Positions 1 through 6,931 of a stretch of 18,893 nt of DNA are shown here, piece after piece. The position numbers and the translations under genes were made by a program. Origin of the DNA: an uncultured Alphaproteobacteria bacterium (GTDB lineage: Bacteria; Pseudomonadota; Alphaproteobacteria; CALKHQ01); assembly GCA_937988735.1 (NCBI GenBank), contig CALKHQ010000065.1:1-18893 (forward strand), written 5' to 3'. Below the pieces are notes generated by a model. That model had not been told where the DNA came from, did not search any database, and worked only from the letters and a program-made list of their open reading frames with translations. Each line of letters starts with the position of its first letter. Within the stretch, counting starts at the first letter, position 1.

Positions 1-29
1 ACCCGCCGGGACGGCCCGCGGGTCTAGGC

Positions 30-290
30 TCAGGCGCCTGGACCGGCGCGGCGCGGGAACCAGATCAGGCGGACAAGACCGATCGCCGCCACCGCCGCCC
101 ACGTCCCCTCGAGGATCACGAAGGGCACGAAGTCGATCAGCACCGACGACAGGCAGGACAGCGACGCGCCCACGAGGTTGAGGCCGACATAGGGGTAGCT
201 CTCCGCCCGCAGCCGGCCGAAAAGGTTGAGGAAGAAGGCGACCAGCAGCAACGTCACCCCGATGAATCCTATCAGCTCGGCGCTCGACAT
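30..290 (-). CDS. Small three-helix membrane protein (CBU_0592-like)
   Basis: The 86-residue product is almost entirely hydrophobic. Three membrane helices can be drawn at about residues 5-25, 35-52 and 56-77, and the tail (FPRRAGPGA) is short and basic, so it probably faces the cytoplasm. The start is the ATG read from 290, which opens directly into the first helix (MSSAELIGFIG). A much longer frame runs upstream on this strand, but it is antisense to the helicase gene and is not credible. The pattern recalls a family of small uncharacterised proteobacterial membrane proteins called CBU_0592-like. That assignment is from memory and moderate; no function is known. The gene lies head to head with the helicase, with 84 bases between starts, so the two may share a divergent promoter region. 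No clear promoter hexamers were found there. Confidence 0.72.
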   Translation of the reverse strand: MSSAELIGFIGVTLLLVAFFLNLFGRLRAESYPYVGLNLVGASLSCLSSVLIDFVPFVILEGTWAAVAAIGLVRLIWFPRRAGPGA

Positions 291-374
291 CCGTCGCTCA
301 CTCCCCCGTGCAGGTTGCGGCCGCCGCCGATCCTGCCGGCCCGGCGCGGGCGCCACAAGCCGGGCAGGCGTGCG

Positions 375-2864
375 ATGAGCGACGATGCGCTGCCCCCGTC
401 GCTGCTGCCGCCGGCGTTCGCGGACTGGTTCGCCAGCCGCGGCTGGCGGCTGCATCCGCACCAGCGCGCGATGCTGGCCGCGGCCGTCGCCGGCGAATCG
501 ACCCTGCTGATCGCGCCCACCGGCGGCGGCAAGACGCTGGCCGGCTTCCTGCCCAGCCTCGTCGAGCTCGCCGGCCGGGCGCCGGGCGCCGGCGGCCTGC
601 ACACCCTCTACATCTCGCCGCTGAAGGCGCTGGCGGTGGACATCCACCGCAACCTGCTGGCGCCGATCTCCGAGATGGGGCTGCCGATCCGGGCCGAGAC
701 CCGCACCGGCGACACCCCGGCGCACAAGCGCCAGCGCCAGCGGGCGAGCCCGCCGGACCTGCTGATGACCACGCCGGAGTCGCTGGCACTGCTGATGACC
801 TATGCCGACGCGCCGCGCCTGTTCGGGCGCCTGCGCTGCGTGGTGATCGACGAGCTGCACGCGCTCGCCAGCACCAAGCGCGGCGACCAGCTCGCGCTGT
901 GCCTTGCGCGGCTGGCGTCGCTGGCGCCGCAGTGCCGGCGTGTCGGCCTCTCCGCCACCGTCGCCTGGCCGGAGGCGCTGGCCGCCTGGCTCGGCTCCGG
1001 CGGCCGGCCGGTGCGGCTCGTGCAGGGCGGCGGCGCGAAGCGGGCGGAGGTGCGCATCCACGAGACGCAGGGGGAGCTCCCCTGGGCCGGCCACATGGGC
1101 TACCGTGAGGCGCCGGCGATCTACGAGGAGATCCGGCGGGCCGGCGTCACCATCGTCTTCGTCAACACCCGCGCCCAGGCCGAGATCATCTTCCAGGAGC
1201 TGTGGCGGCTGAACGAGGACAACCTGCCGATTGCGCTCCACCACGGCAGCCTCGCGGCAGAGCAGCGGCGCCGGGTGGAGGCGGCGATGGCGGCGGGCGC
1301 GCTGCGGGCCGTGGTCGCCACCGCCTCCCTCGACCTCGGCATCGACTGGGCCGCGGTGGACCTGGTCATCCAGATCGGCGCGCCGAAGGGGGCGAGCCGG
1401 ATGATCCAGCGCATCGGCCGCGCCGGCCACCGGCTCGACACGCCCTCCCGCGCGCTGATGGTCCCGGCCAACCGGTTCGAGGTGCTGGAATGCCGCGCCG
1501 CACTGGAGGCGATCCGCGACAACGAGCTCGACGGCGACCCGCCGGGGCCGGGCTCGCTCGACGTGCTGGCCCAGCACGTGCTGTGCATGGCCTGCCAGGC
1601 GCCGTTCGACGCCGACGCGCTCTATGCCGAGGTGCGGAGCGCGGCGCCCTATGCGGACCTTGCGCGCAAGGACTTCGACGACGTGGTCGCCTTCTGCGCC
1701 CATGGCGGCTATGCGCTGGACAGCTACGAGCGCTGGCAGCGCCTGCGCCGCACGCCCGACGGCCGGTGGCGGATCGCGCACCCGCGCTACGCCCAGCGGC
1801 TGCGCATGAACATCGGCACCATTGTCGAGGCACCGGTGATGACCGTGCGCCTGGTGAAGGGCGCCGGGCGGCGGGCGCTCGTGGCCGGCAAGGCGCTGGG
1901 CGAGATCGAGGACGATTTCGTCAACGGGCTCGTCCCCGGCGACACCTTCATGTTCGCCGGCCGGCTGCTTACCTTCCAGGGCATCCGCGAGAACAGCGTC
2001 ATCGCCTCCCCCGCCGTCGAGGGCGAGGCGCCGAAGGTGCCGGCCTATGCCGGCGGCCGCGTGCCGCTCACCACCAACCTCGCCGACCGGGTTCGGGCGC
2101 TGCTCTCCGACTCCCGGCGCTGGGGCGACCTGCCGCCGCCGGTCGCCGAATGGCTGCGCATCCAGCAGTGGCGCTCGGAGATGCCGCCGTCGCAGGGCCT
2201 GCTGGTCGAGACCTTCCCCCGCGGCGACCGGGAATATCTCGTCGCCTACACGTTCGAGGGCCGCAACGCCCACCAGACGCTGGGCTTCCTGCTGACCCGC
2301 CGCATGGAGCGCGCCGGCCTGGGGCCGCTGGGCTTTGTGGCCACCGACTATGTCATCGCGGTGTGGAGCCTGCGGCCGGTCACCGACGTCGATGCCCTGT
2401 TCGACGAGGACATGCTGGGCGACGACCTCGAAGCCTGGATGGCGGAATCGTCGCTGCTGAAGCGGACCTTCCGCCACGTCGCAGTCATCGCCGGGCTGAT
2501 CGAGCGCAAGCTGCCGGGCGCAGAGAAGACCGGCCGGCAGGTCAGCTTCAACGCCGACCTGATCTATGACGTGCTGCGCCGGCACGAGCCGGACCACATC
2601 CTGCTGCGCGCCACCCGCGCCGACGCCGCCCGCGGCTACACCGACGTCAGCCGTCTCGGCACCATGCTGCGCCGGGTGAAGGGACGCATCCGCCACCGCC
2701 GGCTCACCCGCGTCTCGCCGCTCGCCGTGCCCGTGCTGCTGGAGGTGGGGCGCGAGTCGGTCTATGGCGGCAGCGCCCGGGACGACCTGCTGCACGAGGC
2801 CTCCGCCGAGGAGCTGATCGCGGAGGCCCTCGCCGGCAGCGACCAGGCGGAGCTGGCGCTGTAA
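375..2864 (+). CDS. Ligase-associated DNA damage response DEXH-box helicase (Lhr-like)
   Basis: This 829-residue superfamily 2 helicase has the Lhr-core layout. Motif I is APTGGGKT (residues 47-54), motif II is the DEXH form DELH (159-162), motif III is SAT (193-195), and motif VI is QRIGRAGHR (345-353). Between them come the second RecA-like domain (LHHGSL, near 289; DLGIDWAAVDLVIQIG, near 320-335) and then a long C-terminal region of the winged-helix and Lhr-associated type. The length fits the subfamily encoded near an ATP-dependent DNA ligase and a beta-CASP exonuclease, which is thought to act in DNA repair. The ATG at 375 is preferred over the in-frame codon at 315 because MSDDALPPSL leads straight into the conserved FADWFASRGWRLHPHQ region; the 20 residues before it look like untranslated sequence. 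Neither the ligase, the exonuclease nor the PdeM-type phosphoesterase is visible in this window. The subfamily call is fairly sure, the cellular role inferred. Confidence 0.9.
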   Translation: MSDDALPPSLLPPAFADWFASRGWRLHPHQRAMLAAAVAGESTLLIAPTGGGKTLAGFLPSLVELAGRAPGAGGLHTLYISPLKALAVDIHRNLLAPISEMGLPIRAETRTGDTPAHKRQRQRASPPDLLMTTPESLALLMTYADAPRLFGRLRCVVIDELHALASTKRGDQLALCLARLASLAPQCRRVGLSATVAWPEALAAWLGSGGRPVRLVQGGGAKRAEVRIHETQGELPWAGHMGYREAPAIYEEIRRAGVTIVFVNTRAQAEIIFQELWRLNEDNLPIALHHGSLAAEQRRRVEAAMAAGALRAVVATASLDLGIDWAAVDLVIQIGAPKGASRMIQRIGRAGHRLDTPSRALMVPANRFEVLECRAALEAIRDNELDGDPPGPGSLDVLAQHVLCMACQAPFDADALYAEVRSAAPYADLARKDFDDVVAFCAHGGYALDSYERWQRLRRTPDGRWRIAHPRYAQRLRMNIGTIVEAPVMTVRLVKGAGRRALVAGKALGEIEDDFVNGLVPGDTFMFAGRLLTFQGIRENSVIASPAVEGEAPKVPAYAGGRVPLTTNLADRVRALLSDSRRWGDLPPPVAEWLRIQQWRSEMPPSQGLLVETFPRGDREYLVAYTFEGRNAHQTLGFLLTRRMERAGLGPLGFVATDYVIAVWSLRPVTDVDALFDEDMLGDDLEAWMAESSLLKRTFRHVAVIAGLIERKLPGAEKTGRQVSFNADLIYDVLRRHEPDHILLRATRADAARGYTDVSRLGTMLRRVKGRIRHRRLTRVSPLAVPVLLEVGRESVYGGSARDDLLHEASAEELIAEALAGSDQAELAL

Positions 2865-2882
2865 ACGGACACTCTGCTCACT

Positions 2883-2961
2883 GTCATGCCCGGCCTTCTG
2901 CCGGGCACTCCCGCCGGGTGCGCACGCCCCGCGAGATGGCCCGGCCAAGCCCGGCCATGAC
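2883..2961. repeat. REP-like intergenic palindromic element
   Basis: The outer arms are GTCATGCCCGGCCTT (2883-2897) and AAGCCCGGCCATGAC (2947-2961). They are inverted repeats matching at 13 of 15 positions, with further GC-rich self-complementary sequence between them (for example GCCCGGCCTTCTGCCGGGC at 2888-2906). This arrangement, with GTCAT/ATGAC ends and CCCGGC arms, is familiar from short dispersed intergenic repeats of Rhodospirillales and related alphaproteobacteria. Lying 18 bases past the helicase stop, it could also act as a transcription terminator between the convergent helicase and carbonic anhydrase genes. Only one copy was seen in the window, so the dispersed-repeat claim rests on resemblance. 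Confidence 0.7.
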
Positions 2962-3005
2962 GCCAGAGGGCAAGTTCAGACCCGGCCGCTACGGTCGCGC
3001 GGGCC

Positions 3006-3752
3006 TCACTCCGAGGCGAGGATCGGGCGGTTGGCGGGGAGGACGGGGCGGGCGTTCATCGGGTAGAGGGCGGTGAAGCGCGCGATGTCGGCGGCATCGA
3101 CCGCGACCGGCTGCATCGCCACCATCCAGTCGACGATCTCGCTGCACGGCGGAGTGGTCAGCGAGCCTTCGTAGGACCAGTAGGCGAGCGATGGCGGCAG
3201 CAGGCCAGCCGGGTCGACGTCGGTCGCCGCCATGCCGCCGGGTTCGCCCGGGAAGGCCGCGGCGAGGCTGGCGAAGGCCGGGTTGGCGTCCCCCGGCTCC
3301 ATCAGCACGCCCAGCACGCCGAGGCCGCTGCCCTCCACCGCCCGATGGACGAAATGGACCTCCATCGCAGCCGGGCGACCGGCGACGAGGTGTTCGCTCG
3401 GGGCGTGGAAGTGGAACTGCACCAGCGTGTAGAGCCGGTCACCGCGTGCAAGGGTGCTGCCGGCGGGCACGGCGACCTGGATGGTGTGGCCGTTGTTCAC
3501 CATCGTGCCGCCGGGCTTCCAGTCGGGCCGGAGCGGCGGCAGTTCGGCCCGGATCGCCTCGGCGATGTCCACCGGCGACTGGCGCGCGCCGACCGAACAC
3601 GCCGCGTTCTCGTCCGCGAGCGCGCCCCAGTGCTCCGGGCCCGTCTCGCCGGCGTAGCTCCACGGCGCGCCTTCCGCCGCCAGCGCCATGCGGGCGCAGA
3701 CCGGGCAGACAGCCGCGGCCATCATGCCCCTCACGAAGTTCCGTCTGTCCAT
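3006..3752 (-). CDS. Alpha-class carbonic anhydrase, exported
   Basis: This 248-residue enzyme interconverts CO2 and bicarbonate, probably in the periplasm. The zinc ligands are visible as H114 and H116 in FHFHAPSEH and H133 in AMEVHFVH. The family motif TTPPCSE is at 199-205, and NNGHT holds H89 in the place of the usual proton-shuttle histidine. C52 and C203 sit where secreted bacterial alpha enzymes form a disulfide. The N-terminus (DRRNFVRG, then a hydrophobic stretch ending ALAAE) looks like a twin-arginine signal, although two cysteines (C16, C19) within it are unusual. The ATG at 3752 was chosen because a strong GGAGGAGGGG lies just upstream; the longer frame adds 60 residues of low-complexity sequence that precede the signal. 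The gene stands alone, convergent with the helicase and divergent from the SRP RNA. Confidence 0.92.
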   Translation of the reverse strand: MDRRNFVRGMMAAAVCPVCARMALAAEGAPWSYAGETGPEHWGALADENAACSVGARQSPVDIAEAIRAELPPLRPDWKPGGTMVNNGHTIQVAVPAGSTLARGDRLYTLVQFHFHAPSEHLVAGRPAAMEVHFVHRAVEGSGLGVLGVLMEPGDANPAFASLAAAFPGEPGGMAATDVDPAGLLPPSLAYWSYEGSLTTPPCSEIVDWMVAMQPVAVDAADIARFTALYPMNARPVLPANRPILASE

Positions 3753-3814
3753 GAAACGCTCCCCTCCTCCACGAGGCGGCCGGCATTGTGGCGGGGAGTG
3801 GTGAACGCGCCCTT

Positions 3815-3839
3815 GCCGCGGCTCCTTCGCTGCCGCGGC
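3815..3839. repeat. Self-complementary hairpin between carbonic anhydrase and SRP RNA
   Basis: Two copies of the palindromic octamer GCCGCGGC (3815-3822 and 3832-3839) are separated by nine bases and can form an 8-bp stem. It lies in the 145-base region between two divergent transcripts. It could be an operator or a structural element of the carbonic anhydrase leader. In DNA this GC-rich a chance match is possible. Confidence 0.35.
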
Positions 3840-3866
3840 CCGGGTCGACGGCGGAGGCGTTCGCCC

Positions 3867-3894
3867 TTGCCCTTTCGGAGCGAATGACGATATG
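3867..3894 (+). promoter_or_regulatory. Possible sigma-70-type promoter of the SRP RNA gene
   Basis: A TTGCCC (3867-3872) resembles a -35 element. Sixteen bases later a GATATG (3889-3894) lies where a -10 element would place the start near 3898-3901, the predicted 5' end of the SRP RNA. The -35 is a fair match and the -10 is weak. The main support is position, because a stable RNA gene needs its own promoter here. Confidence 0.4.
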
Positions 3895-3897
3895 GAA

Positions 3898-3998
3898 GCG
3901 CGGGAGGCTGGTGCGGACGGGATCCTCGCCAACCCGGTCAGGTCCGGAAGGAAGCAGCCGCAACGAGTCCATCCCGGGTCGCGCCGGTCTCCTGCCCT
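3898..3998 (+). ncRNA. ffs: Signal recognition particle RNA (4.5S, bacterial small type)
   Basis: The universally conserved SRP hairpin is present: GGTCAGGTCCGGAAGG begins at 3936, with AAGCAGCCG following, giving the GGAA loop and the asymmetric internal loop that bind the Ffh M domain. The ends close into a long helix. Bases 3900-3915 pair with 3980-3995 over 16 positions without a true mismatch if G-U pairs are allowed, and GGGAT at 3919-3923 pairs with ATCCC at 3971-3975. The total of about 100 bases is the usual size for this class. The RNA works with Ffh and FtsY to target nascent membrane proteins. Its position just upstream of dnaX is also the usual one in alphaproteobacteria. The exact ends are uncertain by a few bases. 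Confidence 0.93.
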
Positions 3999-4082
3999 CC
4001 GCCACGGCCGCCTTGAAACCGGCGTCGGAACCGGCGGTAATGAGTCCGGTTACCGGTGGAAGCGGACTCGCATGCACATCCG

Positions 4083-5912
4083 ATGAACGACGGCGTGAAC
4101 GACAGCGGCAGCCCGCTCCCGGGCCTGATCGACGACCCGGCCGCCGGCTCGGGCGAGCAGGCCTATCGCGTCCTCGCCCGCAAGTACCGGCCGAAGTCGT
4201 TCTCCGAGCTTCTCGGCCAGGATGCGCTGGTCCGCACGCTGACCAACGCCATCTCCGCCGGCCGCATCCATCACGCCTACATGCTGACCGGCGTCCGTGG
4301 TGTCGGCAAGACGACCACGGCGCGGGTGATCGCCCGGGCGCTGAACTGCGTCGGCCCGGACGGCACCGGCGGCCCGACGGCCAGCCCCTGCGGCGTGTGC
4401 GAGCACTGCGTCGCCATCAGCGAGGACCGGCACGTCGACGTGATGGAGATGGACGCGGCGTCGCGCACCAGCGTGGACGACATCCGCGACATCCTGGACG
4501 GCGTGCGCTACCGGCCGGTCACGGCGCGGACCAAGGTCTACATCATCGACGAAGTCCACATGCTCTCCCGCAACGCGTTCAACGCGCTGCTGAAGACGCT
4601 CGAGGAGCCACCGGAGCACGTGGTCTTCGTGTTCGCGACGACGGAGATCCGCAAGGTGCCGATCACCGTCGTCTCCCGCTGCATGCGCTTCGACCTGAAG
4701 CGGATCGAGGAGCGCGTGATCGCAAGCCACCTGGCGCAGGTGACGGCTGCCGAGGGCCGGCAGGCGGATCCGGAGGCGCTGGCGCTGCTCGCGCGCGCCG
4801 GCGACGGGTCGATGCGCGATTCGCTCTCGCTGCTCGACCAGGCGCTGGCGACCACCGGCGGCGCGCCGCTGGACGTCGCCGCCGTCCGCGCCATGCTCGG
4901 GCTCGCCGACCGCGCCCAGGTGCTGGACCTGTTCCAGCACCTGATGGACGGCAACCCGGCCGCCGCGCTGGCGCTGTTCGCCGACATGCACCGCGACGGC
5001 GCCGATCCGCTGACCGTCGCCCAGGACCTGCTGGAGGTCACCCACTGGCTGAGCCGGCTGGTGGTCATGCCCGACGACGACGCCCGCGGCGAGGCCGTCA
5101 CCGAGGAGATGCGCGCCCGCGGCAGGGCGCTGGCCGCGCGGCTGTCGGTGCCGAAGCTGACGCGGGCGTGGCAGATCCTGCTCAAGGGCCTGTCCGAGGT
5201 GCAGTCGGCGCCGAACGCGCGGATGGCGCTGGACATGGTGCTGATCCGGCTGGCCTACGTCCGCGACCTGCCCGACCCGGGCGCGCTGGCCGCGCTGCTG
5301 GCGGGCGAGAACGGCGGTGCGGCACCGGCTGCCGCATCGGCCGCCGCCGCAGCGGCGCCGGGCACGGCGCCGACGCTGACCGCAGTGCGGACGGAGCCGT
5401 CGGCCCTGCCGCCGGCTGCGCCCGCCCCCCTGCCCCCGGCGGGCCCGGCCGTGCCGATGCCGGCCTCGTTCGAGGAGGTCGTCGCCCTGGTGCTGGACCG
5501 GCGGGAGGGCATCCTGCACGCGCTGCTGCGCGAGCACGCGCATCTGGTGCGCTTCTCGGTTGGCCACATCGAGCTGCGGATGGACCCGGAGGCGCCGCCC
5601 GACGTGGCGCCGCGGCTGAGCCAGCTGCTGACCCAGTGGACCGGCCGGCGCTGGCTGGTCGGCATGTCCAGCGAGGAAGGCGAGCCGACGCTGCGCCAGC
5701 GCGAGGCCGCCGAGGCCGACGCCCGCCTGCGCCGGGCAGCGCAGCACCCTCTGGTGCGCGCAGCACTGGACACCTTTCCCGGCGCGACGATCGAGGCGGT
5801 GCGCGACCGCACGGTCGACCCGCTGTCCATTCCCGCCGCCCCGGCGGACGAGACCATCGATGACGACGAGGCTGCGGACGACTTCGACCGCGCCATCACC
5901 CAAGAGGGCTGA
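4083..5912 (+). CDS. dnaX: DNA polymerase III subunits gamma/tau
   Basis: This is the ATPase of the clamp loader that puts the sliding clamp on DNA; its tau form also tethers polymerase cores and the replicative helicase. The 609-residue protein shows Walker A GVRGVGKT (70-77), a zinc module with C89, C103, C106 and C109, Walker B VYIIDEVH (152-159), and the sensor region LLKTLEEPPEHVVFVFATTE. An Ala/Pro-rich linker (roughly residues 405-460) leads to a C-terminal domain of the tau type, so the full form is encoded. The ATG at 4083 is preferred; a GTG at 4056 would add nine residues, and neither has an ideal ribosome site (GGAAGCGGA at 4058-4066 is far from 4083). I saw no A-rich slippery heptamer that would make gamma by frameshift. 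ybaB follows after three bases. Confidence 0.96.
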   Translation: MNDGVNDSGSPLPGLIDDPAAGSGEQAYRVLARKYRPKSFSELLGQDALVRTLTNAISAGRIHHAYMLTGVRGVGKTTTARVIARALNCVGPDGTGGPTASPCGVCEHCVAISEDRHVDVMEMDAASRTSVDDIRDILDGVRYRPVTARTKVYIIDEVHMLSRNAFNALLKTLEEPPEHVVFVFATTEIRKVPITVVSRCMRFDLKRIEERVIASHLAQVTAAEGRQADPEALALLARAGDGSMRDSLSLLDQALATTGGAPLDVAAVRAMLGLADRAQVLDLFQHLMDGNPAAALALFADMHRDGADPLTVAQDLLEVTHWLSRLVVMPDDDARGEAVTEEMRARGRALAARLSVPKLTRAWQILLKGLSEVQSAPNARMALDMVLIRLAYVRDLPDPGALAALLAGENGGAAPAAASAAAAAAPGTAPTLTAVRTEPSALPPAAPAPLPPAGPAVPMPASFEEVVALVLDRREGILHALLREHAHLVRFSVGHIELRMDPEAPPDVAPRLSQLLTQWTGRRWLVGMSSEEGEPTLRQREAAEADARLRRAAQHPLVRAALDTFPGATIEAVRDRTVDPLSIPAAPADETIDDDEAADDFDRAITQEG

Positions 5913-5915
5913 CGC

Positions 5916-6239
5916 ATGAAGAATCTCGGCAACCTGATGAAGCAGGCCCAGCAGATGCAGGCCAGGATGGAGGAGATGCAGGCGAAGCTGGCCGCGGCCG
6001 AGATCACGGGCCAGTCGGGCGGCGGCATGGTCTCCGTCACCCTCACCGGCAAGGGGGCGGCGAAGTCGGTGAAGATCGACCCCAGCCTGATCGACCCTCA
6101 GGACCCGGAGGTGCTGGAGGACCTGATCGTCGCCGCCATCAACGACGCCCGCGTCAAGCTCGACATCTTCACCCAGGAGAAGATGGCCGAGGTCACGGGC
6201 GGCCTGCAGCTCCCGGGCGGGCTGAAGCTGCCGTTCTGA
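5916..6239 (+). CDS. YbaB/EbfC family nucleoid-associated protein
   Basis: The 107-residue product begins with the hallmark MKNLGNLMKQAQQMQARMEEMQ, an amphipathic coiled-coil helix, followed by GGGMVSVTLTGKG and the helix VLEDLIVAAINDA. Proteins of this family form dimers that bind DNA and are proposed to shape the nucleoid. They are almost always encoded between dnaX and recR, as here. The ATG lies three bases after the dnaX stop, with AGAGGG at 5903-5908 as its ribosome site inside the end of dnaX, so translation is probably coupled. The family assignment is sure; the physiological role is only partly known. Confidence 0.95.
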   Translation: MKNLGNLMKQAQQMQARMEEMQAKLAAAEITGQSGGGMVSVTLTGKGAAKSVKIDPSLIDPQDPEVLEDLIVAAINDARVKLDIFTQEKMAEVTGGLQLPGGLKLPF

Positions 6240-6241
6240 CC

Positions 6242-6835
6242 GTGGCCGGCGCCGAGATCGAGCGCCTGATCCAGCTGCTGGCCAGGCTCCCCGGCCTCGG
6301 GCCCCGCTCGGCCCGGCGGGCGGCGCTGCACATGCTGAACCGGCGCGACACCGTGCTGGTGCCGCTGGCGCGGGCGCTGACGGAGGCGGCCGACACCGTG
6401 CGGCCGTGCCGCCTGTGCGGCAACCTCGATTCCATCGACCCCTGCGCCATCTGCGCCGACCCCCGGCGCGACCCGAAGACGCTGTGCGTCGTCGAGCAGG
6501 TGGCGGACCTGTGGGCGATGGAGCGGTCCGGCGCCTATCGCGGCCGCTACCACGTGCTCGGCGGCGTGCTGTCGGCGCTGGACGGGGTCGGGCCGGAGGA
6601 CCTGCGGATCGCGAGCCTGGTGGAGCGCGCGGGCGCGCCGGAGGTCGAGGAGGTGATCCTCGCGCTCAACGCCACGGTGGACGGCCAGACCACCGCCCAC
6701 TATGTCGCCGACCGCCTCGCCGGGGCCGGCGTCACGGTCACCCGGCTCGCCCACGGCGTGCCGGTAGGCGGCGAGCTCGACTATCTCGACGACGGCACGC
6801 TGACGGCGGCGATGAACGCGCGCCGGCCGGCCTGA
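6242..6835 (+). CDS. recR: Recombination mediator protein RecR
   Basis: RecR works with RecO (and RecF) to load RecA onto SSB-coated single-stranded DNA at gaps. The 197-residue protein has, in order, a helix-hairpin-helix (ARLPGLGPRSARRAAL, from 14), a four-cysteine zinc finger (C56, C59, C68, C71), a Toprim domain with the conserved glutamate E85 in CVVEQVAD, and the C-terminal signature ending GGELDYLDDGTL. The length is typical. The start is GTG at 6242, two bases after the ybaB stop. No ATG is available at the conserved N-terminus, and the GTG gives the family-like opening MAGAEIERLIQLLARLPG. It is the last gene of the dnaX-ybaB-recR unit. Confidence 0.96.
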   Translation: MAGAEIERLIQLLARLPGLGPRSARRAALHMLNRRDTVLVPLARALTEAADTVRPCRLCGNLDSIDPCAICADPRRDPKTLCVVEQVADLWAMERSGAYRGRYHVLGGVLSALDGVGPEDLRIASLVERAGAPEVEEVILALNATVDGQTTAHYVADRLAGAGVTVTRLAHGVPVGGELDYLDDGTLTAAMNARRPA

Positions 6836-6850
6836 GGCCCGCCCGCGGCC

Positions 6851-6880
6851 CGAAGGGGGTGCGTCGCCCGCCCGCCTTCG
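6851..6880 (+). terminator. Possible terminator hairpin after recR
   Basis: CGAAGG (6851-6856) and CCTTCG (6875-6880) form the base of a stem. Further G-C pairs are possible inside (GGGGGTGCG against CGCCCGCCC) with a mismatch or bulge. No T tract follows. It separates recR from the channel gene by position. Confidence 0.35.
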
Positions 6881-6931
6881 CGTACTATCCGGCCTGTCGA
6901 AACGGTCCGCCCCCCGCATCTGGACAACGCC

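Noticed and set aside
30..2948. A 972-codon open frame on the minus strand across the helicase gene
   Set aside because: It is antisense to a helicase with complete motifs; its product is low in complexity and rich in Arg, Gln and His, as expected of GC-rich shadow frames. Only its last 86 codons are a real gene.
5425..5430. Run of six C in dnaX as a possible slippage site for gamma
   Set aside because: It lies in a Pro/Ala-coding linker of GC-rich DNA where such runs are common, and no supporting stem or Shine-Dalgarno arrangement was recognised.
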